In this document: positions 53,677 to 64,000 of the stretch, piece after piece | How positions within the stretch are numbered: the stretch's first letter is position 1 | Layout: each line of letters starts with the position of its first letter | NCBI GenBank assembly: GCA_951813515.1 | Contig: OX638346.1 | Coordinates: 1,171,617-1,235,616, forward strand | Origin: an uncultured Pseudomonadales bacterium | GTDB lineage: Bacteria; Pseudomonadota; Gammaproteobacteria; Pseudomonadales; Azotimanducaceae | Length of the DNA: 64,000 nt | Direction: 5' to 3' | Notes under the pieces: generated by a model | The model's input: the letters and a program-made list of their open reading frames with translations, nothing else | Databases searched by the model: none | Told to the model about the DNA's origin: nothing | Made by a program: the position numbers and the translations under genes

Positions 53677-53860
53677 AAGCGCATGTTGCGTCTTCAATAT
53701 ATATAGCCGAGTAACACCGGTTTTGGAACAGCGCCAGCCGTTACCGGCTTGCACTGATACCAAGACACATTTGTTTTTTACGTCGATACCTTAGCTAGAC
53801 CTGGTATCGACGTGTGTGCGTCAAGATCCAATGACCTGACGCACAGACTTCATCATATAT

Positions 53861-53876
53861 AAGTTGTCAAAGAGCG
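53861..53876 (-). promoter_or_regulatory. Spacer boxA antitermination site
   Basis: Reads CGCTCTTTGACAACTT on the minus strand, between tRNA-Ala and 23S. It resembles the rrn boxA consensus TGCTCTTTAACAA and is in the expected place. Confidence 0.7.
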
Positions 53877-53915
53877 CGTGTCGAGCGGATTGTCCACTCC
53901 GAAACGCAAAGTGAA

Positions 53916-53991
53916 TGGTGGAGCCGAGGAGGATCGAACTCCCGACCTCCTGCTTGCAAAGCAGGCGCTCTCCCGGCTGAGCTACGGCCCC
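53916..53991 (-). tRNA. alaT: tRNA-Ala (anticodon UGC)
   Basis: A 76-nt cloverleaf in the 16S-23S spacer with acceptor GGGGCCG, anticodon loop TTTGCAA and an encoded CCA. The G3-U70 identity pair is present (GGGGCC against GGCTCC). Confidence 0.95.
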
Positions 53992-53999
53992 GGCAATAC

Positions 54000-54076
<77 letters not shown>

Positions 54077-54286
54077 GGGTCGGTGCATCCACAACAAAAC
54101 CAGTGGCACACCTGCCATCGCTTCCGCAACACCAACAAACCATTCGTGTGGGCGCACCCACCGAAGTGGGCGCGTCAACGCGGTCCGTGACTTTCGTCGC
54201 TTACCGCGTCGACTTCGATTCCGATCGAGTCAAGGCTGGTCCCGTTCCCGCCGGGCGCGAACGCCTGGCATGCGGGACTTCAAATT

Positions 54287-55856
<1,570 letters not shown>

Positions 55857-55960
55857 AAGAAGTTTTCGGGCTCGGTGGCGATAAAGACCGCCGCCGATCC
55901 CAAGACAAGTTTGCCTCGGCTCTTTCGTTCACGAGCGCCCACACGAATGGCTTGTTTCGT

Positions 55961-55972
55961 TTTCAATGAGCA
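55961..55972 (-). promoter_or_regulatory. Leader boxA antitermination site
   Basis: Reads TGCTCATTGAAA on the minus strand between the rrn promoter and 16S, matching the position and core of rrn leader boxA. Confidence 0.65.
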
Positions 55973-56008
55973 GGGCCGCGCGCATTTCACGCGGGCCAAG
56001 GGGAGCGC

Positions 56009-56036
56009 ATTATACGCTCCAATCGACGGCTGGCAA
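56009..56036 (-). promoter_or_regulatory. rRNA operon promoter
   Basis: TTGCCA and a perfect TATAAT lie 16 nt apart on the minus strand, followed by the GC-rich discriminator GCGCTCCCC. The 16-nt spacing and discriminator are hallmarks of stringently controlled rrn P1 promoters. An A/T-containing stretch (CTTAAAACG) upstream may act as UP element. Confidence 0.85.
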
Positions 56037-56131
56037 GCAGCGTTTTAAGTATCGCTTTGGATCGCGGCGAACGGCGCGGGTGGGCCGCCTGCCACGTGGG
56101 CCGGATCAACGCCCGGACCCGGCACAGCGCC

Positions 56132-57415
56132 TCAGGCGTGGGCAACCAGATGCCAGCTCTTCTTGCCGCGCCGGATGAGGTGATAGCGACCAAAGAGTGC
56201 GTTCGACGGCGACAATGTGCGCTCAATGTCTTCGGTCAGTTCGCCATTGACACGAACCGCCGCGCTTTGCACCAATCCGCGCGCAGCAGTCCTCGAGCGC
56301 GCCAGCGGCGTTTCCGCCATGACAGCAACCAGTCCCGCGTCTGCCTTGATCGTGGTGCAACCGATACCGTCGAGAGCGAGCTGTTCCAAATCCGGCTCCT
56401 TCAATGACTCTACGGATCCGCTGAACAGCGCGTCGGTGATTCGCCTGGCGGAGGCGAGGCCCTGTTCCCCGTGCACCAGTCGCGTGACTTCCGCTGCCAG
56501 AAGTCTCTGACCGTCGCGCGCTCCGGGATTCTCGGCGACCGCTTTCCCGACCGCCTCGATTTCCTCGATGTCCAGAAAGGTCAGTTGGCTCAGGTAGGAC
56601 ATCACGTCTCGATCCGACGTGTTGAACAGGAACTGATAGAACGTGTAGGGCGACGTCTTCGCCCCGTCGAGCCAGACGGCTCCATCCCCTGTTTTGCCGA
56701 ATTTCGTTCCGTCGGCCTTTGTCGCCAGTGGGATCGTCAGCGCAAACACTTTCGTCTCCAGCGTCCGCCGAACCAGGTCGACACCGCTGACGATATTTCC
56801 CCACTGATCGCTGCCGCCGATCTGAACGGTGCATCCATACCGTTGGGCAAGCTGCTTGAAGTCCATCGCCTGCAGGATGCTGTAGCTGAACTCGGCAAAT
56901 GAAATGCCGCTCCCCTTGGCTTCCAGCCGCGACTTGACAAACTCGCGCTGAATCATCGCGTTGACCGAGAAGTGTTTGCCGACATCGCGCAAGAAGGTGA
57001 CAACGTCAAGTTGCCCGATCCAATCGAGGTTGTTGACGACGATCGCTCCCGTCTCCCCGTCGAAATCGAGAAACCGCTCCGCTTGCCCACGCACCCTCAT
57101 GGACCAGTCCGCGACAACGTCCCGAAGATTGAGATTGCGCTCTTCTGTCTTGTCACTGGGATCACCGATCAACCCGGTGGCACCGCCAACGAGCAGAATG
57201 GGCCGGTGACCAGCCCGTTGAAATCGCCTCAATGTCAGCAGCAGAAACAGGTTTCCCATCTGGAGACTGTCTGCAGTAGGATCGAAGCCGGCATAGACGA
57301 CGCGCGCGCACGGTGCGAGATGAGCCTTTAAGCCCGCCTCGTCCGAAACCTGCGCCACCAGGCCCCTGCTACGGAGGTCACCCAGGACCGAACTTCGTTG
57401 GGAGTACTTATCCAA
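56132..57415 (-). CDS. tyrS: Tyrosyl-tRNA synthetase with altered HIGH motif
   Basis: A 427-residue class I synthetase of the TyrRS type that joins tyrosine to tRNA-Tyr. The N-terminal catalytic domain shows VVYAGFDPTADSLQMGNLF, YSILQAMDF, QIGGSDQWGNI and the KMSKS equivalent KFGKTGDGAVWLD; the C-terminal S4 domain is SAAVRVNGELTEDIERTL. In the HIGH motif both His are replaced (Gln and Asn). The start is taken as TTG 57415, preceded by GGAAGC; the frame stays open to 57520 but that part encodes a low-complexity Leu-rich stretch made by a 9-bp repeat. Confidence 0.92.
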   Translation of the reverse strand: MDKYSQRSSVLGDLRSRGLVAQVSDEAGLKAHLAPCARVVYAGFDPTADSLQMGNLFLLLTLRRFQRAGHRPILLVGGATGLIGDPSDKTEERNLNLRDVVADWSMRVRGQAERFLDFDGETGAIVVNNLDWIGQLDVVTFLRDVGKHFSVNAMIQREFVKSRLEAKGSGISFAEFSYSILQAMDFKQLAQRYGCTVQIGGSDQWGNIVSGVDLVRRTLETKVFALTIPLATKADGTKFGKTGDGAVWLDGAKTSPYTFYQFLFNTSDRDVMSYLSQLTFLDIEEIEAVGKAVAENPGARDGQRLLAAEVTRLVHGEQGLASARRITDALFSGSVESLKEPDLEQLALDGIGCTTIKADAGLVAVMAETPLARSRTAARGLVQSAAVRVNGELTEDIERTLSPSNALFGRYHLIRRGKKSWHLVAHA

Positions 57416-57499
57416 GCTTCCAAAACCAGGCAATTTCTTTATACTCGGCACCTTGCCACTCGCGTGAGTTCCATAGTCTGCCCCGCGGCGGAAATCGAA

Positions 57500-57526
57500 C
57501 AAGAGTATCAAGAGTACCAAGAGTAT
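57500..57526. repeat. Three tandem 9-bp units
   Basis: CAAGAGTAT, CAAGAGTAC, CAAGAGTAT in direct succession, just upstream of the M23 peptidase start in the divergent tyrS/peptidase spacer. Confidence 0.85.
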
Positions 57527-57531
57527 AAAGC

Positions 57532-58827
57532 TTGAGCAGGGGAAAAGTTCCGGTATCCCACCTCTATATCTGCGCGGCTTTGGCGGCGATACTTGGCCTC
57601 ACTTTCTCTTTCGGCCGAGACGTATCGGAAGCAACAACCACCCTCGAGTCGAACCCGCCGTACGCCGAATCTGACCTCGACGTGCGCAGCGGCCTTGCGG
57701 AACCATCCCCGGAATTCGAAGCAACGACCGCGCAGGTAGTAGTCATCACGCCGGGCGAAAACCTATCCACGATCTTCCAGAAACAGAACCTTCCGCCCGG
57801 AGACCTGCAACGAATACTTGCCAGTGGCCCTCTGGCGGATCGGCTGCATAAAGTGTATCCGGGCCACAAGCTGACGTTCATCACGGAAGAAGACGACGAC
57901 CTTGTTCGCTTCGTCTATTCGTCCGGTCCGCTCGAACGGCTCATTTTCGAACGCTCCGGGGAAGCGTACGAGGTTCGCAGTGAAGTCAAGACGCCCACAA
58001 TACGCGCTGCCTTCAGGCACGCGCTGATCAAGCACTCGCTGTTCGTCGCCGGGCAGCGCGCGGGCCTGGAAGACCCTCTCATCATGCGCCTGGAAAAGAT
58101 CTTCCAGTGGGACATCGACTTCCTTCTGGATATCCGGACCGGCGACGAATTCTCGATTCTCTTCGAAGAGCTGTACCTGGACGATCAACTCATTGACACC
58201 GGGCGCATTCTCGCGGCCCAGTTCGTCAACCAGGGAGAACTGCATCGGGCGGTCCTGTATACCGATAGCACGGGTATAGACCGGTTCTACAGCCCCGACG
58301 GAGAGAGCATGCGCAAGGATTTCCTCCGGGCACCGCTCGAATTCACGCGCATCAGTTCAAACTTCAATCTGAAGCGACACCACCCACTGTTCAAGACTTC
58401 CATGCCGCATCGTGGCATCGACTACGCAGCGCCCGTCGGCACACCCGTGCTGGCCGCCGGCGACGGTACGGTGCGCATCGCCAGCCGTACCCACGCAAAC
58501 GGCAACTATGTGGTGTTGCGTCACGGCGAAACTTTCGAGACCAAGTACCTGCACCTGTCCAGGATCGCGCGCGGCATCCGCGGAGGAACCCGCGTCGAGC
58601 AGGGCAAGGTTATCGGATACGTGGGCGCGACTGGCTACGCCACGGGGCCCCACCTCCACTACGAGTTCCTCGTCAACGGAGTGCACCAGAACCCCCGCAC
58701 CGTAGAACTGCCGAAAGCGAAACCCATTCCTGCCTCCGAGCGGAGCCGTTTCGAGCAATCGACGGCAATCATCCTGGCGCAACTCGACAACCACCTGTCG
58801 GGTCAACAGGTCCTTGCCGCGCGGTAA
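57532..58827 (+). CDS. M23 family murein endopeptidase (OapA/MepM-like)
   Basis: A 431-residue envelope protein: an N-terminal membrane/signal segment (LYICAALAAILGLTF), a LysM-like OapA region (VVITPGENLSTIFQKQ), and a C-terminal LytM domain with zinc ligands in HRGIDYAAPVGTPV and HLHYEF. It would cut peptidoglycan cross-links during growth. The start is TTG 57532; no ATG is near. In Pseudomonas the homologue also lies between tyrS and anmK. Confidence 0.92.
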   Translation: MSRGKVPVSHLYICAALAAILGLTFSFGRDVSEATTTLESNPPYAESDLDVRSGLAEPSPEFEATTAQVVVITPGENLSTIFQKQNLPPGDLQRILASGPLADRLHKVYPGHKLTFITEEDDDLVRFVYSSGPLERLIFERSGEAYEVRSEVKTPTIRAAFRHALIKHSLFVAGQRAGLEDPLIMRLEKIFQWDIDFLLDIRTGDEFSILFEELYLDDQLIDTGRILAAQFVNQGELHRAVLYTDSTGIDRFYSPDGESMRKDFLRAPLEFTRISSNFNLKRHHPLFKTSMPHRGIDYAAPVGTPVLAAGDGTVRIASRTHANGNYVVLRHGETFETKYLHLSRIARGIRGGTRVEQGKVIGYVGATGYATGPHLHYEFLVNGVHQNPRTVELPKAKPIPASERSRFEQSTAIILAQLDNHLSGQQVLAAR

Positions 58828-58844
58828 CGAGTCAGGTCGCACCG

Positions 58845-59939
58845 ATGGCTCTTCATTTCATCGGCGCAATTTCGGGAACAAGCGTTGACGGACTCGACCT
58901 CGCATTGATCGATGTCGATCCCGTCGTGCCGCGCATCATCGACGCCACTACCGAACCGATTCCAGGCCCCCTTGGCGATTCCCTGCGGGCGCTCGCCCTG
59001 CCGGCAACCGGCGACGTGAACCTGATGGCTCGGGCTGATGCCGAACTGGGCGAACTCATAGGCCAGGCCGCCCGCGCGTTCGCTGGAGACCGACCAGTCA
59101 GGGCCATCGGTAGCCATGGACAGACCATTCGACACGACCCTCGCGCGAAACCAGCCCACACCATGCAAATCGGAGATCCCCATCGTATCGCCGAGATCAG
59201 CGGCATCGACACTGTCGCCGATTTCCGTCGGCGGGACGTGGCGGCCGGAGGCGAGGGAGCCCCGTTGGTACCGCCCTTCCACGAAGCGTTGTTCAAACCT
59301 CCCAAGGGCGAACGCGTGGTGGTGAATGTCGGCGGCATCTCCAACATAACGATTCTCTCGCCCGACCTCCTGACCGGTTTTGACACGGGTCCCGGCAATG
59401 CCTTGATGGACGCATGGATTAGAGAACACCAAGGATTGGCGTTTGACCGGAACGGAGCGTGGTCGGCAACAGGAAGGGTCAATCCCGACCTGCTGACCGA
59501 CCTCGAACAAGACGGGTTTGTTCGCGCACCACCGCCGAAGAGCACCGGCAAGGACTTCTACAACCTCGACTACTTGCGAATGCGCCTCAAGGGTTCCGAA
59601 GACCCCGCCGACGTACAGGCCACGCTGACCGAATTCACCGCCGCAAGCATCTCCTGGGCGATCGAGAGATGGGCGCCTTCCAGCGCCGACATCGTCGTAT
59701 GCGGAGGGGGTCGGTTGAACGACGACCTCATGCACCGTCTCGGACGACGGATGGGGAGTAGACGCGTGATGAAGACGGAGAGCCTGGGCGTCGATGGCGA
59801 TGCCGTCGAAGCGGCAGCCTTCGCGTGGCTTGCATACCGCTTCCTCGAGCGCCTGCCGGGGAACTCGCCGACAGTCACCGGGGCTGCCGGACCTCGCGTG
59901 CTCGGCGCGTTTTATCCCGCCAACAGGCAGATCAGATAG
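58845..59939 (+). CDS. anmK: Anhydro-N-acetylmuramic acid kinase
   Basis: A 364-residue sugar kinase that recycles 1,6-anhydroMurNAc from the wall to MurNAc-6-phosphate. Motifs: [69 protein letters not shown] and [13 protein letters not shown]. It follows the M23 gene by 17 bp and converges on erpA with an 8-bp overlap. Confidence 0.96.
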   Translation: MALHFIGAISGTSVDGLDLALIDVDPVVPRIIDATTEPIPGPLGDSLRALALPATGDVNLMARADAELGELIGQAARAFAGDRPVRAIGSHGQTIRHDPRAKPAHTMQIGDPHRIAEISGIDTVADFRRRDVAAGGEGAPLVPPFHEALFKPPKGERVVVNVGGISNITILSPDLLTGFDTGPGNALMDAWIREHQGLAFDRNGAWSATGRVNPDLLTDLEQDGFVRAPPPKSTGKDFYNLDYLRMRLKGSEDPADVQATLTEFTAASISWAIERWAPSSADIVVCGGGRLNDDLMHRLGRRMGSRRVMKTESLGVDGDAVEAAAFAWLAYRFLERLPGNSPTVTGAAGPRVLGAFYPANRQIR

Positions 59940-60261
59940 CGAAGGAGTTCCCGCAACCGCAGGTTGAGGAGGCATTCGGATTGGTGACGACGAACTGCGC
60001 CCCCTGCAAGTCTTCCCTATAGTCGATCTCCGCACCGGAAAGATACTGATAGCTCATCGCGTCCACCAGCATGGTGACGCCTTCCCGCTCGATCACGGCG
60101 TCATCCTCTGCGATCTCCTCGTCAAAGGTAAAGCCGTACGAGAAGCCGCTGCAGCCACCGCCCGTGATGAAGACGCGAAGCTTCAACATGTCGTTGCCTT
60201 CGCCCTCGATGAGTTCCGCGACCTTTCCCGCCGCACGGTCGGAAAAACCAATATCAACCAC
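59932..60261 (-). CDS. erpA: A-type iron-sulfur carrier (ErpA)
   Basis: A 109-residue carrier with the three conserved Cys in [11 protein letters not shown] and STCGCGNSF at the C-terminus. The position next to anmK and the length fit ErpA, which delivers Fe-S clusters to enzymes of isoprenoid synthesis and respiration. Starts 9 bp after the bactofilin gene. Confidence 0.94.
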   Translation of the reverse strand: MVDIGFSDRAAGKVAELIEGEGNDMLKLRVFITGGGCSGFSYGFTFDEEIAEDDAVIEREGVTMLVDAMSYQYLSGAEIDYREDLQGAQFVVTNPNASSTCGCGNSFAI

Positions 60262-60270
60262 AATGCTCTC

Positions 60271-60744
60271 TCAGGTGTCTCGATCGCCGTCGCCCGGCAA
60301 CTCGAAAACGCGAACGTTGCCTTGATCCTCGTCTTCTTCGAGGCAAAGGATCTTACCGTTCACCAAGCCGCCCAGTTCGACACCGATCTGCTTATAGGAC
60401 ACTTCGCCCCTGACCCGGCCGGTCGCCGTGACTTCCAGGCGCTCTGCGGCAAACACGTTGCCCTCCACTCGGCCCGCGATGACCACGTGCGCCGCTCGAA
60501 TGTCGCCCTCTACATTGCCGCCCTCGTCTACGAACAGCGTGGCCGAGACTTCTTCCTCGGTCGTAATCTTGCCCATTACCGTGCCGCTGACATACAGCCG
60601 ACCAGAGAATTGAATGTCGCCTCGCACCTTCGTGTCCGGCGCGATAAGGTTAGCGCTCTTGTCGCTGTTATCGACCCTGGTTTTCTTCATGAGTCCGCCT
60701 TCTTCCGCCAAACTCTCCGCTCCTCCGGGCTTGAACCACTTCAT
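60271..60744 (-). CDS. Bactofilin (polymer-forming cytoskeletal protein)
   Basis: A 157-residue protein with a central right-handed beta-helix: repeated short strands with Gly turns (TKVRGDIQFSGRLYVSG, GNVEGDIRAAHVVIAG, GRVRGEVSYKQIGV). Bactofilins polymerise without nucleotide and localise wall enzymes. It has a charged tail (EEDEDQGN). It is between a DUF6776-like gene and erpA on the same strand. A second in-frame Met at residue 19 is an alternative start. Confidence 0.9.
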   Translation of the reverse strand: MKWFKPGGAESLAEEGGLMKKTRVDNSDKSANLIAPDTKVRGDIQFSGRLYVSGTVMGKITTEEEVSATLFVDEGGNVEGDIRAAHVVIAGRVEGNVFAAERLEVTATGRVRGEVSYKQIGVELGGLVNGKILCLEEDEDQGNVRVFELPGDGDRDT

Positions 60745-60793
60745 CTTCTAGCCACTTCATCAACTATGCCGCACTCCATCCCGGTTCGCGGGA

Positions 60794-61501
60794 CTATTTT
60801 ACAGACCACGCGAACACCCGTTCGAACCGCCGTCCGGTGTCCACCTCCGCCGCGACCCTGATCTCTTCGGGCATGAATCCACTGGGGAAAGTCATTTGAC
60901 CACCAAGATCCTCGAAGTAGAGAAGTCCGAACTTCAGTGGATACTCGCTCTCTTCCGACAACTCTGCAAGCGATAGCGATCGCTGCTCATTTTCCATTTC
61001 CCCAACGACCTCGAGCGTGAGACTCCCTTCGATCCATTGGTCCCGGTCCGCAGCCTGGGTCAGAACCAACGTGTAGACGAATCGGTCAGCGTCTCGCGTC
61101 TTTGAGATATCGATCCGTTCGATGTTGAACCCCGCATCTTCGTCCAGCGGCGCCACTAGTCGCCTGTAGAAACGCGCTTCCTCTTCCAGCGAATGGATCC
61201 GATCCCCGAGCGTCTTGATCGTGCGGCGCAGCTCCTCGTTCGCACCTGCATCCACCACCTGCGCCAGATCCAGTCCACTGAACCAGGCAAGTTCATCCGT
61301 TTCATCGCAATCCATCGCCGGGAGCAACTCACTCCCGCTTTCGCCCTCACAGCGATAGCCACCGAGCACGAAACAACCGTATCCGAAGGCCCCGATCAAG
61401 ACCACGGCCAGAGATGCCCATGCCGCCCATTTCATGTGAGGATCGCCAAACACCATGTTCCGTGCGGGCCTCCCGTCATTGTCGTCAGTCCTGCGAAGCA
61501 A
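60794..61501 (-). CDS. DUF6776-like single-pass membrane protein
   Basis: A 235-residue protein with one N-terminal membrane helix (WAAWASLAVVLIGAFGYGCF), a short coiled coil (ELRRTIKTLGDRIHSLEEEA) and a beta-rich domain with RFVYTLVLTQAADRDQWIEG. This layout is that of a gammaproteobacterial family found beside bactofilin and erpA; the family name is from memory. An internal Met at 61435 (MKWAAW) is a plausible start and would remove 22 hydrophilic residues. Confidence 0.75.
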   Translation of the reverse strand: MLRRTDDNDGRPARNMVFGDPHMKWAAWASLAVVLIGAFGYGCFVLGGYRCEGESGSELLPAMDCDETDELAWFSGLDLAQVVDAGANEELRRTIKTLGDRIHSLEEEARFYRRLVAPLDEDAGFNIERIDISKTRDADRFVYTLVLTQAADRDQWIEGSLTLEVVGEMENEQRSLSLAELSEESEYPLKFGLLYFEDLGGQMTFPSGFMPEEIRVAAEVDTGRRFERVFAWSVK

Positions 61502-61611
61502 TTGGCACGGGGGACGATTCCGGCACCGTGCCTCACGCCGACTATACTATTGGCGTCCTTACGCGTTCGACAACGCGCATACGCAAATGCAGACCCCCCG
61601 GGAGATGGCTG

Positions 61612-62034
61612 ATGCTCTGGCTAAAGGCGTTCCACCTCATCTTCGTCGTTACCTGGTTTGCGGCCCTTTTCTACTTGCCCCGGCTGTTCGTCTACCACGC
61701 CACGGCCACCGACAAGCCCGGGATCGAACGATTCAAACTCATGGAGCGTCGCCTCTACCGTGGAATCATGACTCCATCCGCCGCACTCACGGCTGTCCTC
61801 GGCGTCTGGCTCCTGGTTCTCTACTGGGACGCCTATGCCGACGCGGCTTGGATGTGGGTCAAGATCGCGGGCGTGTTGGCACTGTACGCATATCACGGCT
61901 ATTGCGGTAGGCTCGTGCGTCGGTTCGCCAACGACGAGAACACCCTGAGCGATACATTCTTCCGGTGGTTCAACGAAATACCGACCGTTCTGCTCGTCGT
62001 GATCGCGATCCTGGTCGTCGTCAAACCACTCTGA
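61612..62034 (+). CDS. hemJ: Protoporphyrinogen oxidase HemJ
   Basis: A 140-residue four-helix membrane protein of the UPF0093/HemJ type. It starts [20 protein letters not shown] with the conserved His, and has [19 protein letters not shown] with the conserved Lys. It converts protoporphyrinogen IX to protoporphyrin IX. GGGAG at 61600-61604 lies 7 nt before ATG 61612. The neighbour is hemL, another haem gene. Confidence 0.92.
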   Translation: MLWLKAFHLIFVVTWFAALFYLPRLFVYHATATDKPGIERFKLMERRLYRGIMTPSAALTAVLGVWLLVLYWDAYADAAWMWVKIAGVLALYAYHGYCGRLVRRFANDENTLSDTFFRWFNEIPTVLLVVIAILVVVKPL

Positions 62035-62063
62035 CATGCACTGAACGAGAGCCTCATCCCCAC

Positions 62064-63350
62064 GTGAAACGAAACGAATCCAGGCGACTGTACCGCCGCG
62101 CCCAGGAAGTCATTCCCGGCGGCGTCAATTCTCCAGTCCGCGCGTTCAGGGGGGTCGGCGGCTCCCCCGTGTTCTTCGCGTCGGCGAATGGACCGCACCT
62201 TTTCGATGTCGATGGCAACCGCTACATCGACTACGTCGCATCCTGGGGTCCGATGATCCAGGGCCACGGCTTCGAACCCGTAGTAAGCGCGATCAGGGAC
62301 CAGGCGGCCAAGTCGCTTGGCTTCGGCGCCCCCACACAACGCGAAACGGAAATGGCCGAAAAGATCGTCGACACGGTGCCGGGAGTCGAAAAGGTACGGC
62401 TGGTCAACTCCGGCACCGAAGCGACGATGTCGGCCATTCGACTTGCGCGGGGCTTCACGTCGCGAGATCTCGTCATCAAGTTCGACGGCTGTTACCACGG
62501 CCACTCGGATGCGCTGCTGGCGAAGGCCGGTAGCGGCGTCTTGACACTGGGTTTGCCGAACTCTCCCGGCGTGCCCGAGTCCGTCGCGCGGCACACGCTG
62601 ACGTTGCCGTTCAACGACGCGGAGGCCGTGCGCACCGCATTTTCGCAGTATGGGGACCAGGTCGCCGCTGTAATCATGGAACCCGTCGCGGGAAACATGG
62701 GCTGTATTCCACCCTTGCCCGGATTTCTCGAAGCCGTGCGAGGGATCACTGCCGATGACGGGGCGCTGCTCATCTTCGACGAGGTGATGACGGGATTTCG
62801 CATCGCTCGGGGTGGTGCGCAGGCGCTATACGGCGTATCGGCCGACCTGATCACCCTTGGAAAGGTGATCGGCGGTGGCTTACCGGTTGGCGCATTCGGG
62901 GGACGCGCAGATGTAATGGATCACATCGCACCCGAAGGTCCGGTGTACCAGGCCGGCACGCTGTCGGGGAACCCCCTGGCGACGACGGCTGGCCTCACAT
63001 TGCTCAACACCCTCGACGACGCCTTCTATGCCCGACTGGACGCACAGACCGAAGCGCTCACTAAGGGACTCAAGGAGCTTGCGGACCGGAACAATGTTGC
63101 CGTTCGCATCAACAGCGTTTGCGGCATGTTCAGCATGTTCTTCACATCCGCTTCCCGGGTCGCCTCCTTTGAGGACGTCTCGCGCTGCGATGTCGCGCGT
63201 TACAACCGGTTCTTTCACGCGATGCTGGACGCGGGCGTCTATTTCGCTCCCTCCGCGTTCGAATCCGCCTTCGTTTCCGGCGCGCACACCGAAACGGAAA
63301 TTGACGCCACCCTGGCAGCGGCCGAACACGCCTTCGCGCGACTGGACTGA
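62064..63350 (+). CDS. hemL: Glutamate-1-semialdehyde 2,1-aminomutase
   Basis: A 428-residue PLP enzyme that makes 5-aminolevulinate for haem. Features: [42 protein letters not shown] and the PLP lysine in [17 protein letters not shown] near residue 268. The GTG at 62064 ([12 protein letters not shown]) fits the family start; the frame is open further upstream over hemJ. The TGA overlaps the next ATG. Confidence 0.97.
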   Translation: MKRNESRRLYRRAQEVIPGGVNSPVRAFRGVGGSPVFFASANGPHLFDVDGNRYIDYVASWGPMIQGHGFEPVVSAIRDQAAKSLGFGAPTQRETEMAEKIVDTVPGVEKVRLVNSGTEATMSAIRLARGFTSRDLVIKFDGCYHGHSDALLAKAGSGVLTLGLPNSPGVPESVARHTLTLPFNDAEAVRTAFSQYGDQVAAVIMEPVAGNMGCIPPLPGFLEAVRGITADDGALLIFDEVMTGFRIARGGAQALYGVSADLITLGKVIGGGLPVGAFGGRADVMDHIAPEGPVYQAGTLSGNPLATTAGLTLLNTLDDAFYARLDAQTEALTKGLKELADRNNVAVRINSVCGMFSMFFTSASRVASFEDVSRCDVARYNRFFHAMLDAGVYFAPSAFESAFVSGAHTETEIDATLAAAEHAFARLD

Positions 63351-64000
63351 TGCCACAAGCGAATCCGGGTTCTTACGACGTCTATGGCGTCGGCAATGCG
63401 CTGGTCGACATGGAGCATTCTGTCGACGACGCGTACCTGCGCAGCCATGGTATCGCCAAGGGCCACATGACACTGGTCGACGAACTCCGAATGGAGACGC
63501 TCCTCGAGTCCCTGGACGTGCGCGAAGCGACACGCATGTGCGGGGGGTCCGCAGCCAACACCGCGTACGCCGTCTGCGGATTTGGTGGCACGAGCTACTA
63601 TTCGTGCCGGGTTGCCGGCGATGAAGCCGGCGCGTATTTCCTCTCCGAGATAGGCGCCGCAGGGGTCGATACCAATCGACATGACTCACGGGTTCCGGGA
63701 ACAACAGGTCGTTGCCTCGTCCTTGTTACCCTGGATGCGGAACGCTCCATGAACACCTGTCTCGGCGTTTCCGACACGCTCGACCCAAGCGACATCGATA
63801 CCGACGCGCTCTCTCGAGCCAGCTATCTCTACATCGAAGGCTATCTTTCCTCTTCCACCTCCGGTCGCGCGGCCGCAGTGCGAGCGCGGGAGGCAGCCGA
63901 GGCCGAAGGCGTTCGTACCAGCATGACCCTGTCCGACCCCACCATGGTCGAGTTCTTTCGCGACGGCCTGACCACCATGCTGGGCAATGGCGTGGACCAG
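63350..64000 (+). CDS. PfkB-family carbohydrate/nucleoside kinase, N-terminal part
   Basis: 217 codons are visible before the window ends. The start ATG overlaps the hemL stop as TGATG. Ribokinase-fold motifs are DVYGVGNALVDMEHSV, CGGSAANTAYAV and AGDEAGAYFLSEI, and GTTGRCLVLVTLDAERSM. The pattern resembles adenosine-kinase-like sugar kinases; the catalytic DTxGAGD motif lies beyond the edge. Confidence 0.88.
   Translation, partial: MPQANPGSYDVYGVGNALVDMEHSVDDAYLRSHGIAKGHMTLVDELRMETLLESLDVREATRMCGGSAANTAYAVCGFGGTSYYSCRVAGDEAGAYFLSEIGAAGVDTNRHDSRVPGTTGRCLVLVTLDAERSMNTCLGVSDTLDPSDIDTDALSRASYLYIEGYLSSSTSGRAAAVRAREAAEAEGVRTSMTLSDPTMVEFFRDGLTTMLGNGVDQ

Overview
The window is chromosomal DNA of a GC-rich gammaproteobacterium. 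The clearest evidence is the block thrU-tyrU-glyT-thrT-tuf-trpT-secE-nusG-rplKAJL-rpoBC next to birA-coaX-SPOR, an order known from Pseudomonas and related genera. A complete 16S-tRNA-Ile-tRNA-Ala-23S-5S operon and the tyrS/M23 peptidase/anmK/erpA neighbourhood point the same way. The 16S gene has a long V2 helix and covarying changes in a normally near-invariant stretch, so the organism is probably from a poorly sampled lineage. There is no phage, transposase, integrase or CRISPR array.

Layout. 1-5.3 kb: lipoprotein fragment, TonB-C lipoprotein, GH20 hexosaminidase and class I amidotransferase (one minus-strand operon), a SIS-domain sugar-phosphate isomerase, a CCA-type nucleotidyltransferase and tRNA-Met. 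5.5-12.5 kb: a Bax-inhibitor-1 family membrane protein, a translationally coupled VOC-CbbQ-CbbO operon, a small-ORF/AbiEii-type nucleotidyltransferase pair and an aldo/keto reductase. 12.5-18.9 kb: GT2-GtrA polyprenyl-sugar transferase, DUF523/DUF1722 protein, heme-copper oxidase subunit III, copper ATPase CopA with a CopZ-like chaperone, a small membrane protein and RuvX. 19.1-24.3 kb: S9 peptidase and a fused Fe-S/molybdenum hydroxylase, inserted between ruvX and yqgE. 24.5-31.6 kb: a biotin-dependent acyl-CoA carboxylase followed by DUF35, thiolase-like and MaoC genes, then a 5'-3' exonuclease.

31.6-45.3 kb is the transcription/translation block on the minus strand. 45.4-48.8 kb holds a TonB-C protein, a SPOR-like protein, coaX and birA; 49.1-50.3 kb a flavin monooxygenase. 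50.4-56.0 kb is the rRNA operon with promoter, boxA signals, processing stem and terminator. 56.1-64 kb holds tyrS, M23 peptidase, anmK, erpA, bactofilin, a DUF6776-like protein, hemJ, hemL and the start of a PfkB-family kinase.

Functional themes are gene expression, cell-wall turnover and recycling (GH20 enzyme, M23 peptidase, AnmK, bactofilin), copper/oxidase handling, haem synthesis, and a possible branched acyl-CoA breakdown pathway. Non-coding structure includes two pairs of dispersed intergenic repeats and a promoter that appears twice, once before the tRNA-tuf operon and once before the neighbouring TonB-C gene.
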